From Microbacterium sp. B35-30 (GTDB lineage: Bacteria; Actinomycetota; Actinomycetes; Actinomycetales; Microbacteriaceae), in NCBI RefSeq assembly GCF_010634855.1, contig NZ_MWLQ01000006.1:59924-123923 (forward strand): 64,000 bases of DNA, read 5' to 3'. Positions 53,602-61,159 of this stretch are shown here, piece after piece. The translations under genes were made by a program, and so were the position numbers. A model generated the notes under the pieces. That model searched no databases, was not told where the DNA came from, and saw only the letters and a list, made by a program, of their open reading frames with translations. The stretch's first letter is position 1. Each line of letters starts with the position of its first letter.

Positions 53602-54957
53602 ATGCCGGGAAACCTCACCGTCGAGCAGTTGAACGCCGGGATCGCCGCGGGTGACATCGACACCGTCGTCGTCGCCTTCGCCGATGCGCAGGGGCGGCTG
53701 GTCGGCAAGCGCGTCTCGGCCAGGCTCTTCCAGGAGGAGGTGCTGCCCCACGGCGCCGAAGCCTGCAACTACCTGCTGTCGGTCGACGTCGACATGAACA
53801 CCGTCGACGGCTACGCGATGTCCAGCTGGGAGACCGGCTACGGCGACATGATGCTGCGGCCCGACGTGGCCACGCTCCGCCGCATCCCTTGGCTCCCCGG
53901 CTCCGCGCTGGTCATGGCCGACCTCACGTGGGAGAACGGCGAGCCCGTCGTGCAGTCGCCGCGCGACATCCTGAATCGCCAGCGCGCCCGTCTTGCCGAC
54001 CAGGGGCTCGTCGCGTTCTCGGGCACCGAGCTCGAGTTCATCGTCTTCGACGACACGTACCGGGATGCCTGGGCCAAGGGCTACCGCGATCTCACACCCT
54101 CGACCGACTACAACGTCGACTACGACCTGCTCGCCTCAGGTCGCCTCGAGCCGCTGCTGCGCGACATCCGCCTGTCGATGGACGGGGCGGGGCTCTACAC
54201 CGAGGGCGTCAAGGGCGAATGCAACCTCGGCCAGCAGGAGATCGCGTTCCGCTACGCCGAGGTGCAGGAGACCGCCGACCAGCACGCGATCTACAAGAAC
54301 GGCGCGAAGGCCATCGCCGAGCACCACGGCAAGGCGCTGACCTTCATGGCGAAGTTCAACGAGCGCGAGGGGAACAGCTGCCACATCCATCTGTCGGTGC
54401 GGTCGGCGTCCGGCGAGCCCGTGATGGCGGGCGACGGTGAGCACGGCTTCAGCCCCCTCATGGAGCATTGGATCGCGGGCATCCTCGCCACGCTCCGCGA
54501 GTTCACGCTGCTGTTCGCGCCCAACATCAATTCGTACAAACGGTTCGCGAAGGGGTCGTTCGCGCCGACCGGCATCGCGTGGGGGATCGACAACCGCACG
54601 TGCGCCCTGCGGGTCATCGGCCGGGGCCACTCGCTCCGGGTGGAGAACCGGGTGCCCGGCGGAGACGTCAACCCGTATCTCGGCATCGCGGCGATCATCG
54701 CCGGCGGCCTGCACGGCATCGAGCACGAGCTGCCGCTGCCCGACCGGCTCGAGGGCAACGCGTACACGTCCGGCGTGGATCACCTGCCGACCACCCTGCG
54801 CGAGGCCGCGCAGCTGTTCGACGAGTCGGCCATCGCCCGTGCGGCGTTCGGCGACGACATGGTCGAGCACTACCTGAACCAGGCGCGCATCGAGGTCGAG
54901 GCCTACGACGCGGCCGTGACCGATTGGGAGAGGGTCCGTGGTTTCGAACGGCTCTGA
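53602..54957 (+). CDS. Glutamine-synthetase-family ligase (gamma-glutamyl-amine ligase candidate)
   Basis: A 451-residue member of the GS family. Metal and ATP sites are kept: GTELEFIVFDD (about 138), EGVKGECNLGQQEIAFRY (about 205), GNSCHIHLSV (about 258) and NINSYKRFAKGSFAPTGIAWGIDNR (about 315). The usual FMPKP reads FMAKF. GS relatives of this size without the nitrogen-assimilation context often join glutamate to polyamines or ethanolamine (PuuA, GlnA3/GlnA4, IpuC). The neighbours (permease, GATase1 hydrolase, aldehyde dehydrogenase) support such a role. AGAGGAGGAGGGCGG precedes ATG at 53602. Confidence 0.88.
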   Translation: MPGNLTVEQLNAGIAAGDIDTVVVAFADAQGRLVGKRVSARLFQEEVLPHGAEACNYLLSVDVDMNTVDGYAMSSWETGYGDMMLRPDVATLRRIPWLPGSALVMADLTWENGEPVVQSPRDILNRQRARLADQGLVAFSGTELEFIVFDDTYRDAWAKGYRDLTPSTDYNVDYDLLASGRLEPLLRDIRLSMDGAGLYTEGVKGECNLGQQEIAFRYAEVQETADQHAIYKNGAKAIAEHHGKALTFMAKFNEREGNSCHIHLSVRSASGEPVMAGDGEHGFSPLMEHWIAGILATLREFTLLFAPNINSYKRFAKGSFAPTGIAWGIDNRTCALRVIGRGHSLRVENRVPGGDVNPYLGIAAIIAGGLHGIEHELPLPDRLEGNAYTSGVDHLPTTLREAAQLFDESAIARAAFGDDMVEHYLNQARIEVEAYDAAVTDWERVRGFERL

Positions 54958-55801
54958 CGGGGAAGGGCGTCGGCCGGTCATCGGCCTGACGACCTATCTC
55001 GAGCAGGCGAAGCAGGGGGTCTGGGACGTCCGCGCCGCATTCCTGCCGCAGCAGTACTTCGACTCGGTGACCGCGTCGGGCGGCATCGCCGTGCTGCTGC
55101 CGCCGCAGCCCGAGCCGGATGCCGCGGCTGCCGCGGTGCTCGACGGGCTCGACGGGCTGATCCTCACCGGGGGGCTCGACGTCGACCCGTCGCTGTACGG
55201 TGCGGAGCGGCATCCGCTCACCGACGCGGCGCGTCCCGAACGCGACGCGTGGGAGCTCGCGCTGTTCCGGGGGGCTGAGGAGCGACGGATGCCGGTGCTC
55301 GCGATCTGCCGCGGGCTCCAGCTCGTCAACGTCGCGCGTGGCGGCACGCTGCACCAGCACCTGCCCGAGGCGCTCGGCACCGAGCGGTTCCGCGTCGGCG
55401 GCGGCGTGTTCGCGACGAACGAGGTCGCGGTCGACGACGGGTCGCGCCTCGCAGAGCTCGTCGGCCCCGGCGAGCTCGACGTGCACAGCTACCACCACCA
55501 GGGCATCGACCGACTGGGCGACGGGCTCGTCGCCACCGCGCACACCGACGACGGGCTCGTGCAGGCGTTCGAGTCCAACGGCGAGGGGTACGTGCTCGGC
55601 GTGCAGTGGCACCCCGAGGAGAATCGCGAAGACCGGCGGCTCTTCGCCGGACTCGTGGCCGAGGCATCCGTGTTTCGTCGCGTTTCGCACGCTCGCCGAC
55701 CGGATGTGGCCCGCCCGCGCGATCCGCGCCCCGGGTCGCTGAGCGAGCGAGAGACCAGCGAGACGAGGCGCGCCGAGCCGTCGAACGGAGTGCTGGCATG
55801 A
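54938..55801 (+). CDS. Gamma-glutamyl hydrolase of GATase1 type (PuuD-like)
   Basis: A 287-residue class I glutamine-amidotransferase-like hydrolase, probably splitting a gamma-glutamyl amide to glutamate and an amine or amino acid. LILTGGLDVDPSLYG, the nucleophile elbow VLAICRGLQLVN (Cys124) and GVQWHPEEN (His near 228) match PuuD. GTG at 54938 overlaps the ligase gene by 20 bases. The last 45 residues (from about 243) are Arg/Pro-rich and derive from a copy of the GTCGTTGAGCGAG repeat, so the conserved domain ends before them. Confidence 0.88.
   Translation: MVSNGSDGEGRRPVIGLTTYLEQAKQGVWDVRAAFLPQQYFDSVTASGGIAVLLPPQPEPDAAAAAVLDGLDGLILTGGLDVDPSLYGAERHPLTDAARPERDAWELALFRGAEERRMPVLAICRGLQLVNVARGGTLHQHLPEALGTERFRVGGGVFATNEVAVDDGSRLAELVGPGELDVHSYHHQGIDRLGDGLVATAHTDDGLVQAFESNGEGYVLGVQWHPEENREDRRLFAGLVAEASVFRRVSHARRPDVARPRDPRPGSLSERETSETRRAEPSNGVLA
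55672..55775. repeat. GTCGTTGAGCGAG repeat, copy D (degenerate, inside CDS)
   Basis: GTTTCGTCGCGTTTCGCAC...GCCGACCGG and a second arm GGGTCGCTGAGCGAGCGAG...GAGACGAGGCGCG lie in the 3' end of the PuuD-like gene and code for its unconserved tail (SLSERETSETRR). Confidence 0.5.
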
Positions 55802-57159
55802 CGTCGACGTTCACCCTCATCAACCCTGCGACGGCGCAGCCGATCCGCGAGATCGCGCGGGCGGATGTGGCACAGACGGATGCCGCCATCGCGCGTGCGG
55901 TGATCGCTCAGCGTGCGTGGGGGTCGCTGGCGCCGGTCGCACGTGCCGATGCGCTGCGCGCGTTCGCCCGGGTTGTCGAGGCGCACGTCGAGGAGCTCGC
56001 GCAGCTCGAGGTGCGCAACTCGGGGCACCCGATCGGATCGGCGCGGTGGGAGGCGTCGCACGTCGCCCAGGTGCTGAACTTCTACGCCGGCGCACCGGAG
56101 CGCCTCAGCGGTCAGCAGATCCCGGTTGCGGGCGGACTCGACGTCACGTTCCACGAGCCGTACGGCGTCGTGGGCATCATCGTGCCGTGGAACTTCCCGA
56201 TGACGATCGCGTCGTGGGGCTTCGCGCCGGCGCTGGCGGCAGGCAACGCCGTCGTTCTCAAGCCGGCCGAACTGACACCGCTGACCGCGATCCGGCTCGG
56301 CGAGCTCGCGCTCGACGCGGGGCTTCCCGAGGGGCTGTTCACCGTGATCACCGGGTCGGGCTCGGTCGTCGGGCAGCGGTTCGTGTCGCACCCGGATGTG
56401 CGCAAGGTGGTCTTCACCGGGTCCACCTCGGTCGGGACGGATGTCGCGGCCGGCTGCGCCCGCGAGCTCAAGCCGGTGACCCTCGAGCTCGGCGGTAAGA
56501 GCGCCAACATCGTGTTCGCCGACGCCGACCTCGAGAAGGCGGCCGCCGCCGCGCCGGGCGCCGTGTTCGACAACGCCGGGCAGGACTGCTGCGCGCGCAG
56601 CCGCATCCTCGTCGAGCGCTCGGTGTACGACCGGTTCCTCGAACTGCTCGAGCCGGCGGTGCAGGCATGGCGCGTCGGTGACCCCGCAGACGAGGGCACC
56701 GACATGGGACCGCTGATCTCGGCATCCCATCGCTCCACCGTCGCGGGATTCCTCGACGGCGCGAACGTGGCCTTCCGCGGCGCGGCGCCCGAGGGAGATG
56801 GTTTCTGGTTCGCACCGACGGTCGTGCTCGCCGACCGCGCCGACCGCATCGCGCGCGAAGAGGTGTTCGGACCGGTCGTCGCGGTGCTGCCGTTCGACGA
56901 CGAGGCCGATGCGATCGGCCTCGCGAACGACACGGCGTACGGGCTCGCCGGCTCCATCTGGACCGAGAACCTGGGCAGGGCCGTGCGGGTCTCGCGCGGC
57001 GTGAAGAGCGGCGTGCTGTCGGTCAACTCGCACTCGTCGGTGCGGTACTGGACGCCGTTCGGCGGCATGAAGGCATCGGGCCTCGGGCGCGAGCTCGGCC
57101 CCGATGCGGCGGAGCATTTCACCGAGACCAAGAACGTCTTCTTCGCGACGGATGCCTAG
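55798..57159 (+). CDS. NAD(P)-dependent aldehyde dehydrogenase
   Basis: A 453-residue ALDH-superfamily enzyme oxidising an aldehyde to an acid. IIVPWNFPMTIASWGFAPAL, FTGSTSVGTDVA (cofactor site), the general base LELGGKSANIVF and the nucleophile segment NAGQDCCARSRI are all present; EEVFGPVVAVLPF and SGLGRELG follow. The frame overlaps the hydrolase stop (ATGA), so expression is coupled. In a gamma-glutamyl route it would oxidise the gamma-glutamyl aldehyde. Confidence 0.95.
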   Translation: MTSTFTLINPATAQPIREIARADVAQTDAAIARAVIAQRAWGSLAPVARADALRAFARVVEAHVEELAQLEVRNSGHPIGSARWEASHVAQVLNFYAGAPERLSGQQIPVAGGLDVTFHEPYGVVGIIVPWNFPMTIASWGFAPALAAGNAVVLKPAELTPLTAIRLGELALDAGLPEGLFTVITGSGSVVGQRFVSHPDVRKVVFTGSTSVGTDVAAGCARELKPVTLELGGKSANIVFADADLEKAAAAAPGAVFDNAGQDCCARSRILVERSVYDRFLELLEPAVQAWRVGDPADEGTDMGPLISASHRSTVAGFLDGANVAFRGAAPEGDGFWFAPTVVLADRADRIAREEVFGPVVAVLPFDDEADAIGLANDTAYGLAGSIWTENLGRAVRVSRGVKSGVLSVNSHSSVRYWTPFGGMKASGLGRELGPDAAEHFTETKNVFFATDA

Positions 57160-57185
57160 CCCCATGTCGCCCGTCACCCTCTGCG

Positions 57186-57257
57186 TGTCCCGATCTCACG
57201 CCTTCATGTCCCAGAACCGATCGATCGAGTGCCCCTCGAGCGGCGGAAATCGGGACA
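57186..57257. promoter_or_regulatory. TGTCCCGAT inverted repeat before SDR gene
   Basis: TGTCCCGAT at 57186 has its exact reverse complement ATCGGGACA at 57249. A third TGTCCC lies at 57207, all in the 123-bp gap between the aldehyde dehydrogenase and SDR genes. It may be an operator for the FadR-type regulator, or a transcript hairpin. Confidence 0.4.
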
Positions 57258-57282
57258 TGCTCAAGAAAGGAAGCCCACTCCC

Positions 57283-58056
57283 ATGGACCTGACCCAGCGA
57301 CTGAAGGACCGGGTTGCGATCATCACCGGTGGCGCATCGGGGATCGGCCTCGCCACCGCGCGTCGCTTCGCCGCGGAGGGCGCGCGCGTCGTGATCGCCG
57401 ACCTCGACCCGGCGACCGGGGAGGTCGCGGCCGACGAGGTCGACGGTGTGTTCCGCGCCCTGGACGTGGCCGACGAAGCCCAAGTGAACGCGGTCTTCGA
57501 CGGCGTCGCGGCGGAGTTCGGCCGCATCGACATCGCGTTCAACAACGCGGGGATCTCGCCCGCCGACGACGACTCCATCGAGACCACCGAGCTGCCCGCA
57601 TGGGACCGCGTGCAGGACGTCAACCTCAAGAGCGTCTACCTCTGCTCACGGGCGGCGCTGCGGCACATGGTGCCGGCGGGCACGGGCTCGATCATCAACA
57701 CCGCGTCGTTCGTGGCGCTGCTCGGATCGGCGACCTCGCAGATCTCGTACACGGCGTCGAAGGGCGGCGTGCTCGCCATGACGCGCGAGCTCGGCGTCCA
57801 GTTCGCGCGGCAGGGCATCCGCGTGAACGCGCTGTGCCCCGGCCCGGTGAACACCCCGCTGCTGCAGGAGCTGTTCGCGAAGGACCCTGAGCGCGCCCAG
57901 CGCCGGCTGGTGCACGTTCCGATGGGTCGCTTCGCCGAGCCCGAAGAGCTCGCCGCCGCCGTCGCGTTCCTCGCCTCAGACGATGCGTCGTTCATCACCG
58001 CGACCGCGTTCGTCGTCGACGGCGGCATCACCAACGCGTACGTCACGCCCCTGTGA
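57283..58056 (+). CDS. Short-chain dehydrogenase/reductase
   Basis: A 257-residue SDR. The NAD(P) motif TGGASGIG is at residues 15-22, NNAG near 91, and the catalytic Ser...YTASKGG pair near 143-164; the C-terminal DGGITNAYV is usual. It looks like a 3-oxoacyl reductase or alcohol dehydrogenase by sequence. In this cluster it could oxidise a gamma-glutamyl amino-alcohol to an aldehyde, which the ALDH would finish. GAAAGGAAG lies upstream of ATG. The previous gap carries the TGTCCCGAT repeats. Confidence 0.92.
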   Translation: MDLTQRLKDRVAIITGGASGIGLATARRFAAEGARVVIADLDPATGEVAADEVDGVFRALDVADEAQVNAVFDGVAAEFGRIDIAFNNAGISPADDDSIETTELPAWDRVQDVNLKSVYLCSRAALRHMVPAGTGSIINTASFVALLGSATSQISYTASKGGVLAMTRELGVQFARQGIRVNALCPGPVNTPLLQELFAKDPERAQRRLVHVPMGRFAEPEELAAAVAFLASDDASFITATAFVVDGGITNAYVTPL

Positions 58057-58063
58057 GAAAGGT

Positions 58064-58162
58064 CGGTCGTTGAGCGAGCCAAGCGCGTCGAAACGCCCCG
58101 GGGTGGTGCGGAGGGTCCGGTGCGTTTCGTCTCGGTCGCTGCGCTCCCTCGCTCAACGACCG
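58064..58162. repeat. GTCGTTGAGCGAG repeat, copy E (opposite arrangement)
   Basis: Here the order of the arms is reversed: CGGTCGTTGAGCGAG...CGAAACGCC (58064-58097) comes first and GCGTTTCGTCTCGG...CTCGCTCAACGACCG (58122-58162) second. It separates the SDR and regulator genes. Confidence 0.7.
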
Positions 58163-58185
58163 ATTGCCGACGATGGAGGAACCGC

Positions 58186-58902
58186 ATGACCGATGCCCCG
58201 CTGCACGAGGTGCGCAGGGCCGTGTACCGGCCGGTGCGGGAGGGCAACGCGCTCGAAGACACCGTCGCCCGCCTGGTGCAGACGATCCGGCTGGGCGTCG
58301 TCGCCCCGGGGGAGTCCCTGCCGTCGGAGCGAGAGCTTGCTGTGCTGTACGCCGTGAGCCGCGACACCGTGCGCGAGGCGATCCGCGAGCTCGCCGACAC
58401 CGGCTACCTCGTGCGTCGCCGCGGCCGGTACGGCGGCACGTTCATCGCCGATCCGCTCCCGCAGCCCCCGCATCCCCGGGAGGTCACCCCCGCCGAGCTC
58501 GAGGACGTGCTGGGACTCCGCCGCGTGCTCGAGGCAGGAGCCGCCCGAGCCGCTGCGGCCCGCAGCCTCGACGCCGCTGCGCGCGACGAGCTGTGGGCGC
58601 GGTACGAGGTCGTCGCCGAGGCATCCACGTCCGACTATCGCCGCCTCGACACGCTGCTGCACCTGTCGATCGCCGAGCTCGCCGGCATCCCGTCGCTCGT
58701 CGCGCTCGCCGCCGAGAACCGGGCTCGTGTCAACGAATGGCTCGACACGTTCCCGCTGCTGCCGCGCAACATCGAGCACTCCAACGCGCAGCACGAGCAG
58801 ATCGTGACGGCGATCCTCGCCGGGCGACCGGATGCCGCCGAAGCGGCGATCCTGGAACACCTGGCCGGCTCAGAGGCGCTGCTGCGAGGTTTCCTCGCCT
58901 GA
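58186..58902 (+). CDS. FadR-subfamily GntR regulator
   Basis: A 238-residue regulator: winged HTH (about 20-88, with LPSERELAVLYAVSRDTVREAIRELADTGYL) and a helical FCD ligand domain (about 100-235) with DVLGLRRVLEAGAARAAA, LDTLLHLSIAEL and the metal-binding histidines of HLSIAE and NAQHEQIVTAI. The HEQIVTAI histidine region is typical of metal-dependent FCD domains. Its likely target is the preceding amine operon. GGAGGAACCGC before ATG supports 58186. Confidence 0.92.
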   Translation: MTDAPLHEVRRAVYRPVREGNALEDTVARLVQTIRLGVVAPGESLPSERELAVLYAVSRDTVREAIRELADTGYLVRRRGRYGGTFIADPLPQPPHPREVTPAELEDVLGLRRVLEAGAARAAAARSLDAAARDELWARYEVVAEASTSDYRRLDTLLHLSIAELAGIPSLVALAAENRARVNEWLDTFPLLPRNIEHSNAQHEQIVTAILAGRPDAAEAAILEHLAGSEALLRGFLA

Positions 58903-58973
58903 CCGGACGCCCGGTCGCTGCGGTCGCCCCGTTGCCGGGCGATGACGCCTGAACCGCCGATTAGGCTGGACGG

Positions 58974-59384
58974 GTGGCAGGCAAGAAGCGCGCGAACAAG
59001 CCGAGGGAACCGCTGGAGTTCCGCAACACGCAGCTCGCCGACGCGCTGCAGACCCAGGACATGGCCGCGGTCGCGTTCGCGCTGCGCCATGGTCCGACGG
59101 TCGCACCGCTGATGCGTCCCGGCGATCGCGACAACCCGCTCGACGTCGGCGAAGTGTGGACCTACCGCGATCCCAAGACGGGCGACATCGCGCTGCTGCT
59201 GTTCAGCGACGCCGCGCACAAACCCGCCACGCTGCCCCCCGGGGTCGCGCTGCAGTCGCCGGCATGGCTGCGCGCCTTCCTCGGGGCGCACGAGGACGAG
59301 ATCACCACGGTCTTCTTCGACATCGCGGGTCCGCACCCCATGCAGGCTTCGCCCACCGACCTCATCGCCGCGCTGGAAGCCTGA
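58974..59384 (+). CDS. Hypothetical protein, possibly SseB-like
   Basis: A 136-residue cytoplasmic protein with a basic start (AGKKRANKPREP) and a central strand-rich part, VWTYRDPKTGDIALLLFSD, then FLGAHEDEITTVFFDIAGPHPM. The pattern is loosely like SseB N-terminal domains, but I am not sure. TAGGCT at 58962-58967 lies 6 nt before GTG, so a leaderless message is likely. No partner is evident. Confidence 0.7.
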   Translation: MAGKKRANKPREPLEFRNTQLADALQTQDMAAVAFALRHGPTVAPLMRPGDRDNPLDVGEVWTYRDPKTGDIALLLFSDAAHKPATLPPGVALQSPAWLRAFLGAHEDEITTVFFDIAGPHPMQASPTDLIAALEA

Positions 59385-59408
59385 CCGCGTCACGCGGCGA
59401 GCTTCACC

Positions 59409-59482
59409 GGGTTCGGGGCGCGTCGCGCCCGTCTGGGGCGCGTCCGGTGCGCCCCGAACGACAATTCTGCGCCCCGAAACCC
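59409..59482. repeat. Nested inverted repeats of GGGGCGC words
   Basis: GTTCGGGGCGC (59411-59421) pairs perfectly with GCGCCCCGAAC (59449-59459), and alternatively with GCGCCCCGAAACCC at 59469. Two alternative hairpins are thus possible. They follow the 58974-59384 gene and may end its transcript. Confidence 0.5.
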
Positions 59483-59571
59483 TGAGGCGCCGGGTGGGCA
59501 CCCGCGCGACAGAAGTCAGACTCTCCGGGCGAGCGGTTGCATCCTCGCGGACAACGGGGCAGACTCGCCGG

Positions 59572-59676
59572 GTGGAATTCCTGCTCGTCGGAATCGTGTG
59601 CGCGGCCGGACTGGTGATCCCCATCGTGCTCGGGTACGTCGACCCTTCGCGTCGACGCCGGACTCGGGGTCGCTGA
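59572..59676 (+). CDS. Possible 34-residue membrane protein
   Basis: GTG at 59572 follows CAGACT with a 6-nt gap, the same geometry as nearby leaderless genes. The peptide has one hydrophobic helix (EFLLVGIVCAAGLVIPIVLG) and a basic tail (PSRRRRTRGR), so it would sit in the membrane with the tail inside. It ends 20 bases from the convergent radA stop. It is supported by composition and promoter only. Confidence 0.45.
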   Translation: MEFLLVGIVCAAGLVIPIVLGYVDPSRRRRTRGR

Positions 59677-59695
59677 GCAGCGGACCGGCCGAACC

Positions 59696-61066
59696 TCAGA
59701 ACTCGGGGATGTCTTCCCCTGGGCGGCCCTTGGACCGAGCCCGCACGTCGCTGACGGCGCCGCCCAGCGACCCCGAGCGGTGGTCGATGACGTCTCGATA
59801 CCCGAGACGCGCGCCTTCGCTGCGCCGCTGCGTCGCCTGGGTGACGGGACGCACCTCCCCGGCCAGGCTCAGCTCGCCGACCGCGGCGATGTGACGGGGA
59901 ATCGTCCATCCCTCGACCGCGCTGGCCACGGCGAGCGCGATGGCGAGGTCGGCAGCCGGTTCGGCGAATCTCACGCCGCCGACTGTCGAGACGTACACGT
60001 CCTGATCCGAGGTCTTGATCTTCATTCGCTTCTCGAGCACCGCCAGCACGGTCGCCACGCGCGCGGCATCGACACCGTTCACGATGCGCCGCGGGTTGCC
60101 CGACTTGCTGTCGATCGTCAGCGCCTGCACCTCGACCGGGAGCGCGCGACGTCCCTCGAGCGCGATCGACACGCACGTGCCCGGCTCGGTGCTGCCGTGC
60201 CCCAGGAACAGGGCGCTCGGATCGGGCACCTCGGCGATCCCGGCGCCGGTCATGTCGAAGCATCCGACCTCGTCGGTCGGGCCGAAGCGGTTCTTGAGGG
60301 CGCGGACGAAGCGCAGGGAGGTCTGCCGGTCGCCCTCGAACTGGCACACCACGTCCACCAGGTGCTCGAGGATGCGGGGCCCGGCGATCGAACCGTCTTT
60401 CGTCACATGGCCGACGATGATGGTGGGGAGCCCGCGATCCTTCGCGACGCGGATGAGCGTCGCCGCGACCTCGCGCACCTGTGACGGATGCCCCGCCATG
60501 CCCTCGGACAGCGCCGATGACACCGTCTGCACCGAGTCGACGATCAGCAGGTCGGGCGCCACCTCGTCGACGTGGCCGAGGATCGTCGCGAGATCGGTCT
60601 CGCTCGCGAGGTACAGCTCGTCGTGGAGGGCGCCGGTGCGCTCGGCGCGCAGGCGCACCTGTGCGGTCGACTCCTCGGCGCTCGCGTACAGCACCCGACG
60701 CCCCGCTTTCGCGGAGCGGGCCGCGACTTCGAGCAGCAGTGTGGACTTGCCGACGCCCGGTTCGCCCGAGAGCAGGATCGCGGCGCCCGGCACGAGCCCG
60801 CCGCCGAGAACCCGGTCGAACTCGCCGACGCCGCTCGTGCGCCGGGGCGCATCGGACGTGTCGATGCGGGTGATCGGCTGCGCCGACCGCCCGGCGCCGG
60901 GGGAGACCGGCGTGATCGAACGCAGGATGCCGGTCTGCTCGGCCGCCTCGACCACCGTTCCCCATTGCTGGCACTCGCCGCACCGCCCGACCCACTTGAG
61001 GGTGGTCCAGCCGCACTCGGTGCACCGGTAGGGCGCGGTCTGCGTGGGGCGTCGAGCTGCGGGCAT
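59696..61066 (-). CDS. radA: DNA repair protein RadA
   Basis: A 456-residue RecA-like branch-migration ATPase. The four-cysteine zinc finger CTECGWTTLKWVGRCGEC is at residues about 14-31, Walker A GEPGVGKST near 98-106, and the RadA signature KNRFG near 258. The C-terminal Lon-like domain (VNGVDAARVATVLAVLEKR, then GELSLAGEVRPV) completes it. It helps process recombination intermediates. ATG at 61066 is 6 nt from TACGCT on the minus strand; the longer frame to 61144 is not typical. Confidence 0.96.
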   Translation of the reverse strand: MPAARRPTQTAPYRCTECGWTTLKWVGRCGECQQWGTVVEAAEQTGILRSITPVSPGAGRSAQPITRIDTSDAPRRTSGVGEFDRVLGGGLVPGAAILLSGEPGVGKSTLLLEVAARSAKAGRRVLYASAEESTAQVRLRAERTGALHDELYLASETDLATILGHVDEVAPDLLIVDSVQTVSSALSEGMAGHPSQVREVAATLIRVAKDRGLPTIIVGHVTKDGSIAGPRILEHLVDVVCQFEGDRQTSLRFVRALKNRFGPTDEVGCFDMTGAGIAEVPDPSALFLGHGSTEPGTCVSIALEGRRALPVEVQALTIDSKSGNPRRIVNGVDAARVATVLAVLEKRMKIKTSDQDVYVSTVGGVRFAEPAADLAIALAVASAVEGWTIPRHIAAVGELSLAGEVRPVTQATQRRSEGARLGYRDVIDHRSGSLGGAVSDVRARSKGRPGEDIPEF

Positions 61067-61117
61067 GGGTTCAGCGTACGGCGAGGGCACGACATGACCC
61101 CGGCGGCTGACCGTGGG

Positions 61118-61152
61118 ATGAGTGGATGCCCCGAGCCGCGGCATCCACTCAT
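61118..61152 (-). terminator. Hairpin terminator of ldh
   Basis: A perfect 13-bp stem (ATGAGTGGATGCC / GGCATCCACTCAT) with a 9-nt loop, just past the ldh stop on the minus strand. Again GGATGCC forms the arms. Confidence 0.8.
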
Positions 61153-61159
61153 TCCGCTG

